DNA from: Deltaproteobacteria bacterium HGW-Deltaproteobacteria-18
GTDB lineage: Bacteria; Desulfobacterota; Desulfovibrionia; Desulfovibrionales; Desulfomicrobiaceae
Length of the DNA: 55,785 bases
NCBI GenBank assembly: GCA_002841885.1
Contig: PHBE01000022.1
Span: 1-55,785, forward strand
Direction of reading: 5' to 3'
The position numbers and the translations under genes are program-made. Below the pieces are notes generated by a model. The model did not search any database, was not told the DNA's origin, and worked only from the letters and a program-made list of their open reading frames with translations. Below, piece after piece: positions 34,842 through 43,109 of this stretch. Position 1 is the first letter of the stretch. The number at the start of each line of letters is the position of its first letter.

Positions 34842-34872
34842 ACCAGGGTCTCCTGCAGGCCCTGGTTTCTTT
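34842..34872 (+). terminator. Rho-independent terminator
   Basis: ACCAGGG and CCCTGGT form a seven-base-pair stem followed by TTCTTTA, 38 bases after the zinc-ribbon gene. Confidence 0.7.
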
Positions 34873-35117
34873 ATGCCTGATTTCAGAAGCCTGTCGGATG
34901 CTCGCCTTAAAATGAGAGCACAAATAATCCTCCAGACCTGAAAAGGGGCTTGAAGCCTGGGCTGGAGAAGAAAAGCGCCTCCTGGCGGAGGAAAAAAAGC
35001 TTGACTTTTATGTTTGATTCGAAAAATAAAGCGAGTTTCCGGTGATCAGCGTAAAGCCGCTATTTTCACCGGCCGAAGACGCGGCAGCATTTCAGGACAA
35101 AATTATGGAGGAGCCTC

Positions 35118-35387
35118 ATGGCAGTAGATTTCAGTAATGCCGTCAAGACCGACGAAGGCGTTCAGGTCAACGGCGTTGTAATGCACCCGATTGTGGAACA
35201 GTGTGAAGGCTGCGAGCGGATCAGAGAATTCGAAAGCGCCAAATTTTGCGGTACATATCCCCAGCCTGCAGCGAAGTGGAGACTGGGCACCTGCAATTTC
35301 TCGACCCACACCAAGACCGCACCCGGCAAGGGCAAGGCCAAGGTCAACCCGCTCAAGGCATCCAAGCGCGCAGCCAAAGGTCGTTAA
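35118..35387 (+). CDS. PxxKW-family cysteine-rich protein
   Basis: The 89-residue protein has four cysteines in CEGCERI, FCGTYPQPAAKW and GTCNFSTHTK, matching the small PxxKW cysteine-rich family found in sulfate-reducing deltaproteobacteria. The function is unknown; the cysteine pattern suggests a metal site. The last 25 residues are very basic (KGKAKVNPLKASKRAAKGR), which could contact nucleic acid. GGAGGAG precedes the ATG at 35118. The gene is monocistronic, ending at a strong terminator, which suggests high expression. Confidence 0.85.
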   Translation: MAVDFSNAVKTDEGVQVNGVVMHPIVEQCEGCERIREFESAKFCGTYPQPAAKWRLGTCNFSTHTKTAPGKGKAKVNPLKASKRAAKGR

Positions 35388-35410
35388 GCCTTTCATCACG
35401 GACTTCGTAC

Positions 35411-35438
35411 AAGGCAGGTTTTTCCTGCCTTTTTTTTC
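35411..35438 (+). terminator. Strong rho-independent terminator
   Basis: AAGGCAGG and CCTGCCTT form a perfect eight-base-pair stem with a TTTTT loop, followed by seven more T. Confidence 0.92.
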
Positions 35439-35497
35439 TTCAAAATTCCGGGCAAAGGTGACTCTTGAAGTCATCCACAACCCCAGAGGAAGCCACC

Positions 35498-36727
35498 ATG
35501 CTGAGCACCGTGCTTGAACTCCTGGAAAACAGCCGCGCTGAATTGCTGCGACTGCAGGCGGACCTTGTGGCCATCCCTGCCCTTGGCCCGACCAACGGGG
35601 GGCAGGGTGAGAAAATGAAAGCCGAGTACCTGGCAAGCCATGTTGCCCGGTTTGCAGGCGTGCAGGCGGAAATGATCAAGGCCCCCGACGAAAGCGTCGA
35701 CTGCGGCTACCGCCCGAACCTGATCATCAAGCGGCCAGGCAGGAACCCGCGCACGCTGTGGCTCATCGCGCACACCGACGTGGTGCCAACAGGGGACCTT
35801 TCCCTGTGGCAGGGTGATCCTTTCGTCCTGCGCCAGGAGGGAGACCTCATCTACGGCCGGGGGGTGGAAGACAACCATCAGGGCATGGTCAGCGCGCTTC
35901 TCCTGCTGCGTGCCCTGGAACTCGCGGACGCGCACACGGATCTCTCCCTTGGCATTCTGCTCGCGGCCGACGAGGAGACGGGCAACACCTACGGCATCGA
36001 ATACATCATGCGCCATCACCCGCATGTCTTTGCCCCGGACGACCTGATAGTAATCCCGGATTTCGGCACTCCTGACGGACAGGCCATCGAGGTCGCCGAA
36101 AAAAGCGTGCTCTGGCTCAGGTTCACGATCCGCGGCAAACAGTGCCACGCTTCCACCCCGGAAGCCGGTGTGAATTCCCTGGTCGGGGCCTCGGCGCTGA
36201 TCCTGGCTCTTGACCGCCTGCACACGGTCTTTGACGCTTGCGACCCCCTTTTTGATCCGCCCGTATCGACCTTTGCGCCGACGAAGATGGAAGCCAACGT
36301 CCCCAACGTGAACACCATCCCCGGCCAGGACGTCTTTCATCTCGACTGCCGCGTGCTGCCCACCTACCCTCTGGAAGATATCGAGCGGGAAGTGCGGGCC
36401 ATTTGCGACACGGTGGAGCTTGAGCGGGGCGTGGGCATCACCTTTACGCCCGTGGTCAGAGAACAGGCGGCGCCGGCGACGCCGGTCGACTGCGAGACCG
36501 TCTCGCGGGTGACTGCAGCACTGCAGAAGGCCCGCGGACTTGAAGCGCGTGTCATCGGAATTGGCGGCGGCACAGTGGCGGCAGCGTTCCGCAAGCGAGG
36601 TCTTCCCGCCATCTGCTGGTCCACCCTCATGCACACTGCGCACCAGCCCAACGAGCACTCCTCCATGACGGCAACCATCGCCGACGCCCGGGTGTTTGCC
36701 CATCTCCTTTTCGATGATCAGGCATAA
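35498..36727 (+). CDS. M20-family metallopeptidase (ArgE/DapE/CPG2-like)
   Basis: The 409-residue protein is a cytoplasmic zinc amidohydrolase of family M20. Metal and catalytic motifs seen are [10 protein letters not shown] (about residue 90), [10 protein letters not shown] (about 123), [11 protein letters not shown] (about 158) and a dimerisation domain with [17 protein letters not shown] final conserved His appears in [11 protein letters not shown]. The substrate (dipeptide, acyl-amino acid or similar) cannot be told; the length and motif set resemble YgeY/DapE-like diaminopropionate-type members. The ATG at 35498 has GAGG upstream and is chosen over an in-frame start at 35465. mnmG follows after four bases. 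Confidence 0.92.
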   Translation: MLSTVLELLENSRAELLRLQADLVAIPALGPTNGGQGEKMKAEYLASHVARFAGVQAEMIKAPDESVDCGYRPNLIIKRPGRNPRTLWLIAHTDVVPTGDLSLWQGDPFVLRQEGDLIYGRGVEDNHQGMVSALLLLRALELADAHTDLSLGILLAADEETGNTYGIEYIMRHHPHVFAPDDLIVIPDFGTPDGQAIEVAEKSVLWLRFTIRGKQCHASTPEAGVNSLVGASALILALDRLHTVFDACDPLFDPPVSTFAPTKMEANVPNVNTIPGQDVFHLDCRVLPTYPLEDIEREVRAICDTVELERGVGITFTPVVREQAAPATPVDCETVSRVTAALQKARGLEARVIGIGGGTVAAAFRKRGLPAICWSTLMHTAHQPNEHSSMTATIADARVFAHLLFDDQA

Positions 36728-36731
36728 GCAC

Positions 36732-38612
36732 ATGACCATCCCGACCGTGCCCGACATCTTTGACGTCATTGTCGTGGGCGCAGGCCATGCCGGTTGCGAA
36801 GCGGCCATGGCGGCGGCGCACATGGGCATGCAGACACTCCTTTTGACCATCAACGCCGACCGCATCGGACACCTGTCCTGCAATCCGGCCATCGGCGGCC
36901 TGGCCAAAGGGCACATGGTCAAGGAGATCGACGCGCTGGGTGGAATGATGGGCAAATGGGCCGATCAGGCCGGAATCCAGTTCCGCATCCTGAACACCCG
37001 CAAGGGGCCTGCCGTACGCTCCAGCCGCGCCCAGATCGACCGCACCGAATACGTGCGGGTCGTGCAACAGGACATTTTCACCTGCCCGAACCTCTTCGTC
37101 CGCCAAGAGACGGTCGCATCACTGACCGTGGAGGAAGGACGCGTCACAGGCGTCGTCACCACCCTTGGCGAGGCCATTGCCTGCCGTGCGGCGCTTTTGA
37201 CCACGGGCACTTTCCTGCAGGGCCTCATTCATGTCGGTCTCGACAATTTCAGCGGCGGCCGCCAGGGCGACCCGGCAAGCCACGGCCTCTCGCCCCGCTT
37301 GAACGAACTGGGCTTTGAGCTTGGACGCCTGAAAACCGGCACCGTGCCCCGACTGCTCAAATCGTCCATCGATTATTCCGTCATGGAGGAACAGGCCGGA
37401 GACAACCCGCCCAGGCCCTTCAGCTTTGACAGTCCCGGCATAAGGCTCAGGCAGCTGCCCTGCTACGTGACCTACACCACGGAACGCACCCACGAAATAA
37501 TCCGCACCGGATTCGACCGCTCGCCCATGTTCACCGGGGTCATCAAGGGCACCGGAGCGCGCTACTGCCCATCCATCGAGGACAAGATCGCCCGTTTTCC
37601 CGAGAAGGACCGGCACCAGATATTTGTCGAACCCGAAGGCCTGACCAGTCACGAGGTCTACCCCAACGGCATCCCCACGAGTCTGCCGCTGGACATCCAG
37701 AAGGCTCTGGTGGCGTCCATTCCGGGACTCGAGAAAGCCCAGATCATCCGGCCCGGCTACGCCATCGAATACGATTATGTTCCCCCGACCCAGCTCAAGC
37801 CCACCCTGGAGACCAAGCTAGTGCGCGGCCTTTACATGGCCGGGCAGATCAACGGCACTTCGGGCTACGAGGAAGCGGCCGGACAGGGGCTGTGGGCGGC
37901 CATCAACGCGGTCCTCTCCTTGCGCGGCGAATCCGAACTGATCCTGACCCGCAGCCAAGCCTACATCGCCGTGCTCGTGGACGACCTGGTCACCAAGGGC
38001 ACGCTTGAGCCCTACCGCATGTTCACCTCCCGGGCCGAGCACAGGCTCCTGCTGCGCGAGGACAATGCCGACGAGCGTCTGACCGCCATCGGGCGCGATC
38101 TGGGCCTCGTCGACGACAGCCGCTGGCAGCGCTTCACCCTCAAGCATGCGGCCGTAAACGAAATCATGGCCGGACTGGAAGGCATCCGCATCCGGCCCGA
38201 TGCCGCAACCAAAGACATGGTCGAGGCCATGGGCGGAAAGATCCCGCAAAAGGCGGTCAGCCTCAAGGAACTGCTGCGCCAGCCGGAATTGACCATCGCG
38301 AGCATTGCACCGTTGTGGCCGAAGCTTGACGAGTATGATGAGGAAGCGCTGGAAGAAGCCGAGATCAAGACCAAATACGAAGGCTATCTGCGCCGTCAGC
38401 AGGAGCTGGTGGACCGCTTTGAGAAGATGGAACAGACGACGCTGCCCGAGGATATGAACTACACCGGGATTCCCGGTCTCTCGCGCGAGGTCACGGAAAA
38501 GCTGACCCGCATCCAGCCACGCACCCTCGGACAGGCCGGACGCATTTCCGGAATCACGCCCGCAGCCTTGTCCTGCCTTGAAATTCAACTCAAAAAAATT
38601 GGACGGCTCTAA
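36732..38612 (+). CDS. mnmG: tRNA uridine-5-carboxymethylaminomethyl modification enzyme MnmG (GidA)
   Basis: The 626-residue flavoprotein works with MnmE to add the cmnm5 group at wobble uridine 34 of certain tRNAs. It shows the N-terminal FAD motif [46 protein letters not shown], the motif [16 protein letters not shown], and the C-terminal MnmE-interaction domain. Length is normal. The ATG at 36732 lies four bases after the peptidase stop codon with only a weak ribosome site, so translational coupling is likely; an ATG at 36714 inside the upstream gene is possible. mnmE is not in this window. Confidence 0.97.
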   Translation: MTIPTVPDIFDVIVVGAGHAGCEAAMAAAHMGMQTLLLTINADRIGHLSCNPAIGGLAKGHMVKEIDALGGMMGKWADQAGIQFRILNTRKGPAVRSSRAQIDRTEYVRVVQQDIFTCPNLFVRQETVASLTVEEGRVTGVVTTLGEAIACRAALLTTGTFLQGLIHVGLDNFSGGRQGDPASHGLSPRLNELGFELGRLKTGTVPRLLKSSIDYSVMEEQAGDNPPRPFSFDSPGIRLRQLPCYVTYTTERTHEIIRTGFDRSPMFTGVIKGTGARYCPSIEDKIARFPEKDRHQIFVEPEGLTSHEVYPNGIPTSLPLDIQKALVASIPGLEKAQIIRPGYAIEYDYVPPTQLKPTLETKLVRGLYMAGQINGTSGYEEAAGQGLWAAINAVLSLRGESELILTRSQAYIAVLVDDLVTKGTLEPYRMFTSRAEHRLLLREDNADERLTAIGRDLGLVDDSRWQRFTLKHAAVNEIMAGLEGIRIRPDAATKDMVEAMGGKIPQKAVSLKELLRQPELTIASIAPLWPKLDEYDEEALEEAEIKTKYEGYLRRQQELVDRFEKMEQTTLPEDMNYTGIPGLSREVTEKLTRIQPRTLGQAGRISGITPAALSCLEIQLKKIGRL

Positions 38613-38624
38613 TCAGAGCCGTCC
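38594..38624 (-). terminator. Terminator shared by convergent genes
   Basis: GGACGGCTCT and AGAGCCGTCC form a perfect ten-base-pair stem with a four-base loop, overlapping the mnmG stop codon. On the minus strand it is followed by AATTTTTTT, so it efficiently ends the leftward gene at 38681-38998; rightward it lacks a T run. Confidence 0.8.
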
Positions 38625-38680
38625 AAATCTGTTCGAAAAATCATCTTTTTCTTCAAGACCTGGGGGGCTCACCCCCGCCT

Positions 38681-38998
38681 TCAATCCTCACCCAATTCCG
38701 AAGCGCAATGGGCAAAAGACGGCACATAAAACCCGTCAACCAGCTCCTGGGCCAGGGCTTCGAGCCGGGCCACGAAAGTGTCGTCCAAAACGGACTCAAG
38801 GGTTTCGTCAGAAGGCATGACATCTTCCTCCGGGCCCCGGACCTTCAAGAGGATGACCCGGCCGTTGCTCATGACCTCGTAGCCCACTGTCCTGGCCATG
38901 CCGCGTCCATGCAGCTCGCGGACATGATCCTCAATGATCTCGAAAAGTTCCAGTCCCGTATCCGGTCTGGTCACGATGGAAAAAACACGTTCCGCCAC
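38681..38998 (-). CDS. Conserved hypothetical protein
   Basis: The 105-residue acidic protein has no membrane segment or cysteine motif and I do not recognise a family. It looks globular, mixed alpha/beta, with a conserved-looking core (IVTRPDTGLELFEIIEDHVRELH, YEVMSNGRVILLKVRG) and an acidic C-terminus. I chose the GTG at 38998 because AGGAGG lies five bases upstream; the GTG at 39004 would touch that ribosome site. It is divergent from the ferredoxin/AOR pair. Confidence 0.75.
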   Translation of the reverse strand: MAERVFSIVTRPDTGLELFEIIEDHVRELHGRGMARTVGYEVMSNGRVILLKVRGPEEDVMPSDETLESVLDDTFVARLEALAQELVDGFYVPSFAHCASELGED

Positions 38999-39126
38999 GT
39001 TCACCTCCTGTGCCGTTTCTCGCTTTCACGTTTGCCCCGGCTTGTAAACCACTCGCTCGCCCCTTCACAATCGGGCCAAAGACACATACCCTTACCTTTT
39101 AGAATCAAATCCACAGGAAAGCACTC

Positions 39127-39531
39127 ATGAAACAACTCGTCGCGACCCGCATGGACCGATGCATCGGCTGCCATTCATGCTCTCTGGCATGCGCCCGCGT
39201 GGTCCACAAATGTCTGTCCTGGGAAAACGCCGGCATCCGCATCCTGTCATCCGGCGGCCTGTCCACAGGCTTTCTGGCCAAGGTCTGCCTGGCCTGCAAC
39301 CCTGCCCCCTGCGCGAAGGCCTGTCCCACGGGCAGCCTGAAGCAGCGCAAGGGCGGCGGAGTCACCCAGCAGAAAAAACTCTGCATCCAGTGCGGCAAAT
39401 GCGTCGCCGCCTGCCCGGTGGACGCCATCGCCCAGGATCGCCAGGGCAGGCCCTATGTCTGCATCCACTGCGGCAACTGCGTGGAGTTCTGCCCGCATGA
39501 CTGTCTGGAAATGCAGGAGGTGGAATCATGA
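39127..39531 (+). CDS. Polyferredoxin-type [4Fe-4S] protein of the AOR operon
   Basis: The 134-residue protein has four cysteine clusters: CIGCHSCSLAC, CLACNPAPCAKAC, CIQCGKCVAAC and CIHCGNCVEFC, enough for four [4Fe-4S] centres, as in the DmsB/HycB-like iron-sulfur subunits. No signal peptide is seen. Its stop overlaps the start of the aldehyde oxidoreductase gene (ATGA), which marks it as the electron partner of that enzyme. It should pass electrons between the tungsten enzyme and ferredoxin, hydrogenase or another carrier. Confidence 0.95.
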   Translation: MKQLVATRMDRCIGCHSCSLACARVVHKCLSWENAGIRILSSGGLSTGFLAKVCLACNPAPCAKACPTGSLKQRKGGGVTQQKKLCIQCGKCVAACPVDAIAQDRQGRPYVCIHCGNCVEFCPHDCLEMQEVES

Positions 39532-41279
39532 TAGCTGAAACCTTCAAGATCCTGGAAGTCAACCTGTCCACAGGCCGGTCCACCATCCGCGCCATGTCCG
39601 GCGTGGATACCTACATCGGCGGATCGGGTCTGGCCGCAAAACTTCACCTCGATTACGCAAAGCCCGGCATGGCCTGGGATGATCCACAACAACCCCTGAT
39701 TTTCTGCATCGGCCCCCTGACCGGATTTTTTCCGCTCATGAGCAAGACCGTCTGCGCCTTCACCTCGCCCCTGCACGGCCAGTACGCCGAATCCCATGCA
39801 GGCGGCCGCAGCGCCCTGGCCCTGCGTTTCGCAGGACTGGACGCCCTGGTCGTCATCGGCCGCGCCGAGCGGCCCACGGTCCTTCATCTGGGCGCCAACA
39901 TCATTGAACTCATGGATGCGGGCTACCTGTGGGGCAAGGACGCCCTGACCACCGGCAAACTCCTGCGCCGCATTCTCAAGGGCTCGGGACACCGGACCAT
40001 CATGCGCATCGGACCGGCCGGAGAGAACAAGTCGGCCATGGCCTGCATAAATGTCGACACCTATCGCCACTTCGGGCGCCTCGGCGGAGGGGCGGTCATG
40101 GGCGCCAAGAACGTCAAGGCCATCGCCATCGAGGGCAACGGCTCCCAGGACCTGCCCGAGGGCAAGGAATACGGAGCGCTGTACGCCGACATCTTCCGCA
40201 AGCTCACGGACACGGACATGATGCGCAAGTACCATAATCTGGGCACCGCCTCGAACCTGGAGGCGCTCAATGAACTCAAAGCCCTGCCCTGGCGCAACCT
40301 GCAGGCCACCTCGGACCCGGGCATCGAGGGCATCACGGGCGAACGTTTTGCCGACGACACCCTGCTGCGCAATGCCGCCTGCTCGGGTTGCCCGGTGGGC
40401 TGCATCCATATCGGCTTCGTGCGCGAGAAATTCGACAAGGACAACCAGTACCTCTACCGACAGGTAGGATACGACTACGAGCCCATCTTCGCAACGGGAT
40501 CCATGCTCGGCCTGACCCACGCCCCGGACGTCCTCACGGTCATGGATGAGGTTGAAAAGGCAGGCCTTGACGTCATGAGCGGAGGAGTGGCCCTGGCCTG
40601 GGCTACGGAGGCGCTGGAAAAGGGCGTGGTCACGGCGGAGCAGACCGGGATCGAACTGCGCTTCGGCGAAGTCCAGGGGTATCTCAAAGCCGTGCACCTG
40701 CTGGCCGGAGCGGCAAACGAGTTCTGGAAACTCCTCGCTGCCGGGACCATGGTCGCGGCCAAGCATTACGGGGGCGAAGATTTCGCCTGCGTGCTGGGCC
40801 AGGAGATGGCCGGGTACGCCACGGGCGAGGTCTTCTACGTGGCCCAGTCCCTGGGCCTTCGGCATTCGCACCTGGACACCGGGGCCTACAGCTACGACCA
40901 GTCGAACGCGCCCAAGGACGTGGACAAGGCCCTGGCCTTCCTGCTGGAGGATGAACGCGAGCGAGCGATCCTGACCTCCATGGTGGCCTGTCTCTTTGCC
41001 CGCAAGGTCTATGACCCCGAAACCCTGCGCCAGTGTCTGACCGTGCTCGGAGGCAGGAACCTGGCCGACAACCTCGACGAAGCGGGAGGCTCCATCCAGA
41101 AGTTGCGCTGGCAGGCCAGGATTGCGGGCGGCTTCGACCCCCTTGGCGTAAAGATTCCCAAACGCTTTCTGGAAGTCAGCACCTGGAAAGGCCAAGCCGA
41201 TCCAAAGTATCTCGAGGAGTTGCGTCTGGCCTATGCCAGGGCCATAAACGGGATGGGGCGTTCAGAGCAAAAGGATTAG
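39528..41279 (+). CDS. Aldehyde ferredoxin oxidoreductase (tungsten type)
   Basis: The 583-residue protein belongs to the AOR family, which uses a tungsten-bis-pyranopterin centre and one [4Fe-4S] cluster to oxidise aldehydes to acids or reduce acids. Seen are the N-terminal domain (VNLSTGRSTI, YIGGSGLAAKL), GPLTG, the pterin-binding stretch RIGPAGENKSAMACINVD and GRLGGGAVMGAKNVKAIA, and cluster cysteines C285, C288 and C292 in CSGCPVGC. GGAGG precedes the ATG at 39528, within the ferredoxin gene. Substrate is open; benzoyl-CoA reductase BamB-type relatives have similar partners, so a non-aldehyde substrate cannot be excluded. Confidence 0.93.
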   Translation: MIAETFKILEVNLSTGRSTIRAMSGVDTYIGGSGLAAKLHLDYAKPGMAWDDPQQPLIFCIGPLTGFFPLMSKTVCAFTSPLHGQYAESHAGGRSALALRFAGLDALVVIGRAERPTVLHLGANIIELMDAGYLWGKDALTTGKLLRRILKGSGHRTIMRIGPAGENKSAMACINVDTYRHFGRLGGGAVMGAKNVKAIAIEGNGSQDLPEGKEYGALYADIFRKLTDTDMMRKYHNLGTASNLEALNELKALPWRNLQATSDPGIEGITGERFADDTLLRNAACSGCPVGCIHIGFVREKFDKDNQYLYRQVGYDYEPIFATGSMLGLTHAPDVLTVMDEVEKAGLDVMSGGVALAWATEALEKGVVTAEQTGIELRFGEVQGYLKAVHLLAGAANEFWKLLAAGTMVAAKHYGGEDFACVLGQEMAGYATGEVFYVAQSLGLRHSHLDTGAYSYDQSNAPKDVDKALAFLLEDERERAILTSMVACLFARKVYDPETLRQCLTVLGGRNLADNLDEAGGSIQKLRWQARIAGGFDPLGVKIPKRFLEVSTWKGQADPKYLEELRLAYARAINGMGRSEQKD

Positions 41280-41291
41280 AAACAATTACCC

Positions 41292-41313
41292 GGCCGGAGC
41301 AAACGCTCCGGCC
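41292..41313 (+). terminator. Hairpin after the AOR gene
   Basis: GGCCGGAGC and GCTCCGGCC form a perfect nine-base-pair stem with the loop AAAC. No T run follows, so it may attenuate rather than stop transcription into the toxin-antitoxin pair. Confidence 0.5.
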
Positions 41314-41332
41314 CCTGAACGAGGGTCAGTGC

Positions 41333-41743
41333 ATGGATACCCACGATGTACGCTGGCGGCAAAGATTCGACCAGTTCGATAAATCATTCGCATTACTTGA
41401 ATCGGCAATGACTATCGAAAAAATGACCGTCATCGAACGGGCGGGACTCATCCAGTTCTTTGAAATGGCTTTCGAGCAAAGCTGGAAGCTGCTCAAGGAT
41501 TACCAGGAGGCTGAAGGATTTACGATCACGAGCCCGCGCCAGGCCATCAAGCAGGGCTTTCAATCCGGCCTTGTCACCGACGGCCATGCCTGGATAAGCG
41601 CCCTGGAAGACCGCAACCTGACCACGCACACGTACAACGAGCAGACGGCCAACCTCGTAGAACAAAAAATCCGCAACGCCTACTTTCCCCTGCTCAAAGC
41701 CCTGCATGCAATTTTCCGTGACAGGATCGGACAGCAGCCGTGA
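41333..41743 (+). CDS. HEPN-type protein of a HEPN/MNT pair (HI0074-like nucleotidyltransferase substrate-binding)
   Basis: The 136-residue helical protein belongs to the HI0074-like nucleotidyltransferase substrate-binding family, a branch of HEPN proteins. It has the HEPN signature R-x4-H at residues 94-99 (RNLTTH), which in active members forms an RNase site, and typical stretches (GLIQFFEMAFEQSWKLLKDY, ALEDRNLTTHTY). With the MNT partner it would form a type VII toxin-antitoxin pair in which the transferase adds nucleotides to the HEPN protein. GAGGGTCAGTGC precedes the ATG at 41333, and its stop overlaps the partner's GTG start by four bases. Confidence 0.92.
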   Translation: MDTHDVRWRQRFDQFDKSFALLESAMTIEKMTVIERAGLIQFFEMAFEQSWKLLKDYQEAEGFTITSPRQAIKQGFQSGLVTDGHAWISALEDRNLTTHTYNEQTANLVEQKIRNAYFPLLKALHAIFRDRIGQQP

Positions 41744-42060
41744 ACGCATATTCCGGCATTGGACTGCTGGAGGGCGACCTGGCGCTGATCGCCAAGGCTG
41801 CGGGACAAATCCCCGAAATAGACAAAGTCATTCTTTTTGGTTCAAGGGCCAAAGGAACTCACAAACACGGTTCGGATGTTGACCTGGCCATCAAGGGAAA
41901 CAACCTTGCTTACGAATCCGCAATCCGGCTGGCCAGCCTTCTTAATGAAGAATCGCCCATGCCCTATTTTTTTGATGTCATTAATTACGATGCCATCACG
42001 GAAGCCCAACTGCTCGAACATATCGACCGGGTGGGAGTGGTGATCTTTAAGCGGCGCTAA
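41740..42060 (+). CDS. MNT-domain minimal nucleotidyltransferase (antitoxin candidate)
   Basis: The 106-residue protein is a minimal nucleotidyltransferase: GSRAKG at 34-39, the metal-binding pair Asp46 and Asp48 in SDVDLAI, and a third acidic residue near Asp79 (YFFDVINYD). In MntA/HepT systems such enzymes adenylylate the HEPN toxin and neutralise it. The GTG start at 41740 lies within the HEPN stop codon, so the two are translationally coupled. The stop overlaps the end of the convergent thpR gene by four bases. Confidence 0.93.
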   Translation: MNAYSGIGLLEGDLALIAKAAGQIPEIDKVILFGSRAKGTHKHGSDVDLAIKGNNLAYESAIRLASLLNEESPMPYFFDVINYDAITEAQLLEHIDRVGVVIFKRR

Positions 42061-42617
42061 CTCTTGCCTGCCAGTTCCGCTTCCGCCACCCTGCGATACT
42101 CCGGCCCGGAGGATTTGAGGATGCTTTGCCAGAGCACGAAGCGATCCACCGTGAACACGGGCCAATCCCTGTCCAGGTCCGCGAGCAGGCCGGACCAGTC
42201 GTCGTTTCGGGCAGCTGCCTTGACCCGCGCCACGGTCAGGTGCGGGGAGAAGGGTTTCGATTCGGCCGGAAATCCGGCTTTATCCAGTTGCCTCTCAAGC
42301 ATCTCAAAATTCGCCGCGCAGTCTTCACCCCCCTGGCGCAAGCCAATCCAGACCACGCGCGGCGCGCCTCTGGCAGGAAACAGACCGCCCGGTCCCCCCT
42401 GCGCGGCGAAACTTCCCCGAGCCGCCACCCGCATCGCCTGGGCAATGGCTTCAATCCTGTCATCTTCCACCTCTCCAAGAAACTTGAGCGTCACATGAAC
42501 CAGTTCCGGACGCACCCAGGACACCTTCGAGGTCAGCCGTTTTTTCCAGTCGTCCTGAATCTTGCGAATGATTTGCGCGTACTCGCCGGGAAGGGGAATG
42601 CCTATGAAGAGACGCAT
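42057..42617 (-). CDS. thpR: RNA 2',3'-cyclic phosphodiesterase (2'-5' RNA ligase family)
   Basis: The 186-residue protein is a 2H phosphoesterase with both HxT motifs, HVTLKFLG (about residue 41) and HLTVARVK (about 126). Family members hydrolyse 2',3'-cyclic phosphate RNA ends and can join or cut 2'-5' linked RNA. The ATG at 42617 begins at the typical MRLFIGIPLP; the reading frame is open far upstream through repeat sequence but that part is not coding. It is followed, convergently, by the MNT gene. Confidence 0.93.
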   Translation of the reverse strand: MRLFIGIPLPGEYAQIIRKIQDDWKKRLTSKVSWVRPELVHVTLKFLGEVEDDRIEAIAQAMRVAARGSFAAQGGPGGLFPARGAPRVVWIGLRQGGEDCAANFEMLERQLDKAGFPAESKPFSPHLTVARVKAAARNDDWSGLLADLDRDWPVFTVDRFVLWQSILKSSGPEYRRVAEAELAGKS

Positions 42618-42660
42618 GTCTTTCCACCTTGTCTGGTTGTGGTAATTTCGCCGAAAAGGC

Positions 42661-42714
42661 ATGGATTGCCGCGTCGAAAGTCGGGCTATGCGCGAAGACT
42701 CCTCGCAATGACGG
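42661..42714 (-). repeat. Short dispersed repeat with CGTCATTGCGAGGA / GCGGCAATCCAT ends
   Basis: On the minus strand it runs from CCGTCATTGCGAGGA to GACGCGGCAATCCAT. This pairing of end motifs is a very common REP-like intergenic repeat in many bacterial genomes (from memory). It is 54 bases long. Confidence 0.6.
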
Positions 42715-42802
42715 GGGCGGCAGAGCGGCGACAGGGCTTCAGGAACCCGCAAACGGAGGACATGACCACTCTCTTTCATGCTCCTTACCGCCCTGTCGCC
42801 AA

Positions 42803-42982
42803 GCGTGAGTGGGCCTGGCCGGAGTCGGGGCGTCGACTGTCTGACCGAGCCTGGCATCGTTTGTTTCCCCGCTGCTCTATCGTCTCCGGCGCAAGCCGAG
42901 GGGGCCTGCACGCAGCGGGGAAACATTACGAGGCCGGCGGAGGGAGTTTCGACGCTCCGACTCCGACCAGGCCCGCTCACGC
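42803..42982. repeat. Long inverted repeat
   Basis: Arms 42803-42836 and 42949-42982 are inverse complements at 31 of 34 positions, and an inner pair 42862-42875 / 42912-42925 (TGTTTCCCCGCTGC) is perfect over 14. The right arm recurs in part at 33-62. The whole forms a 180-base cruciform or RNA hairpin. Confidence 0.8.
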
Positions 42983-43109
42983 GTTCACCGATCAAGCACA
43001 ATCTCCCGGCCCGACCCGTTCACGCGTCCACTGTCCAAGCTCCATCTCCCGGTCAGATCCTCTCCCACGCGACTCCCGACCAAGCTCCTTCCAATCCGCC
43101 TACCTACAC

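Larger units (their letters stand above)
42618..43109. other. 492-base intergenic stretch made of repeats
   Basis: No gene is visible, although long open frames cross the region because it is GC-rich. It is a mosaic of at least two repeat elements (42661-42714 and 42803-42982) plus a flanking inverted pair GGCGACAGGG (42727-42736) / CCCTGTCGCC (42791-42800). The final 100 bases show a loose recurrence of CAAGC...CATCTCCC. Confidence 0.65.

Noticed and set aside
35471-36955. 494-codon open frame opposite the M20 peptidase gene
   Set aside because: The plus-strand frame has all M20 metal motifs and a ribosome site; this one has neither.
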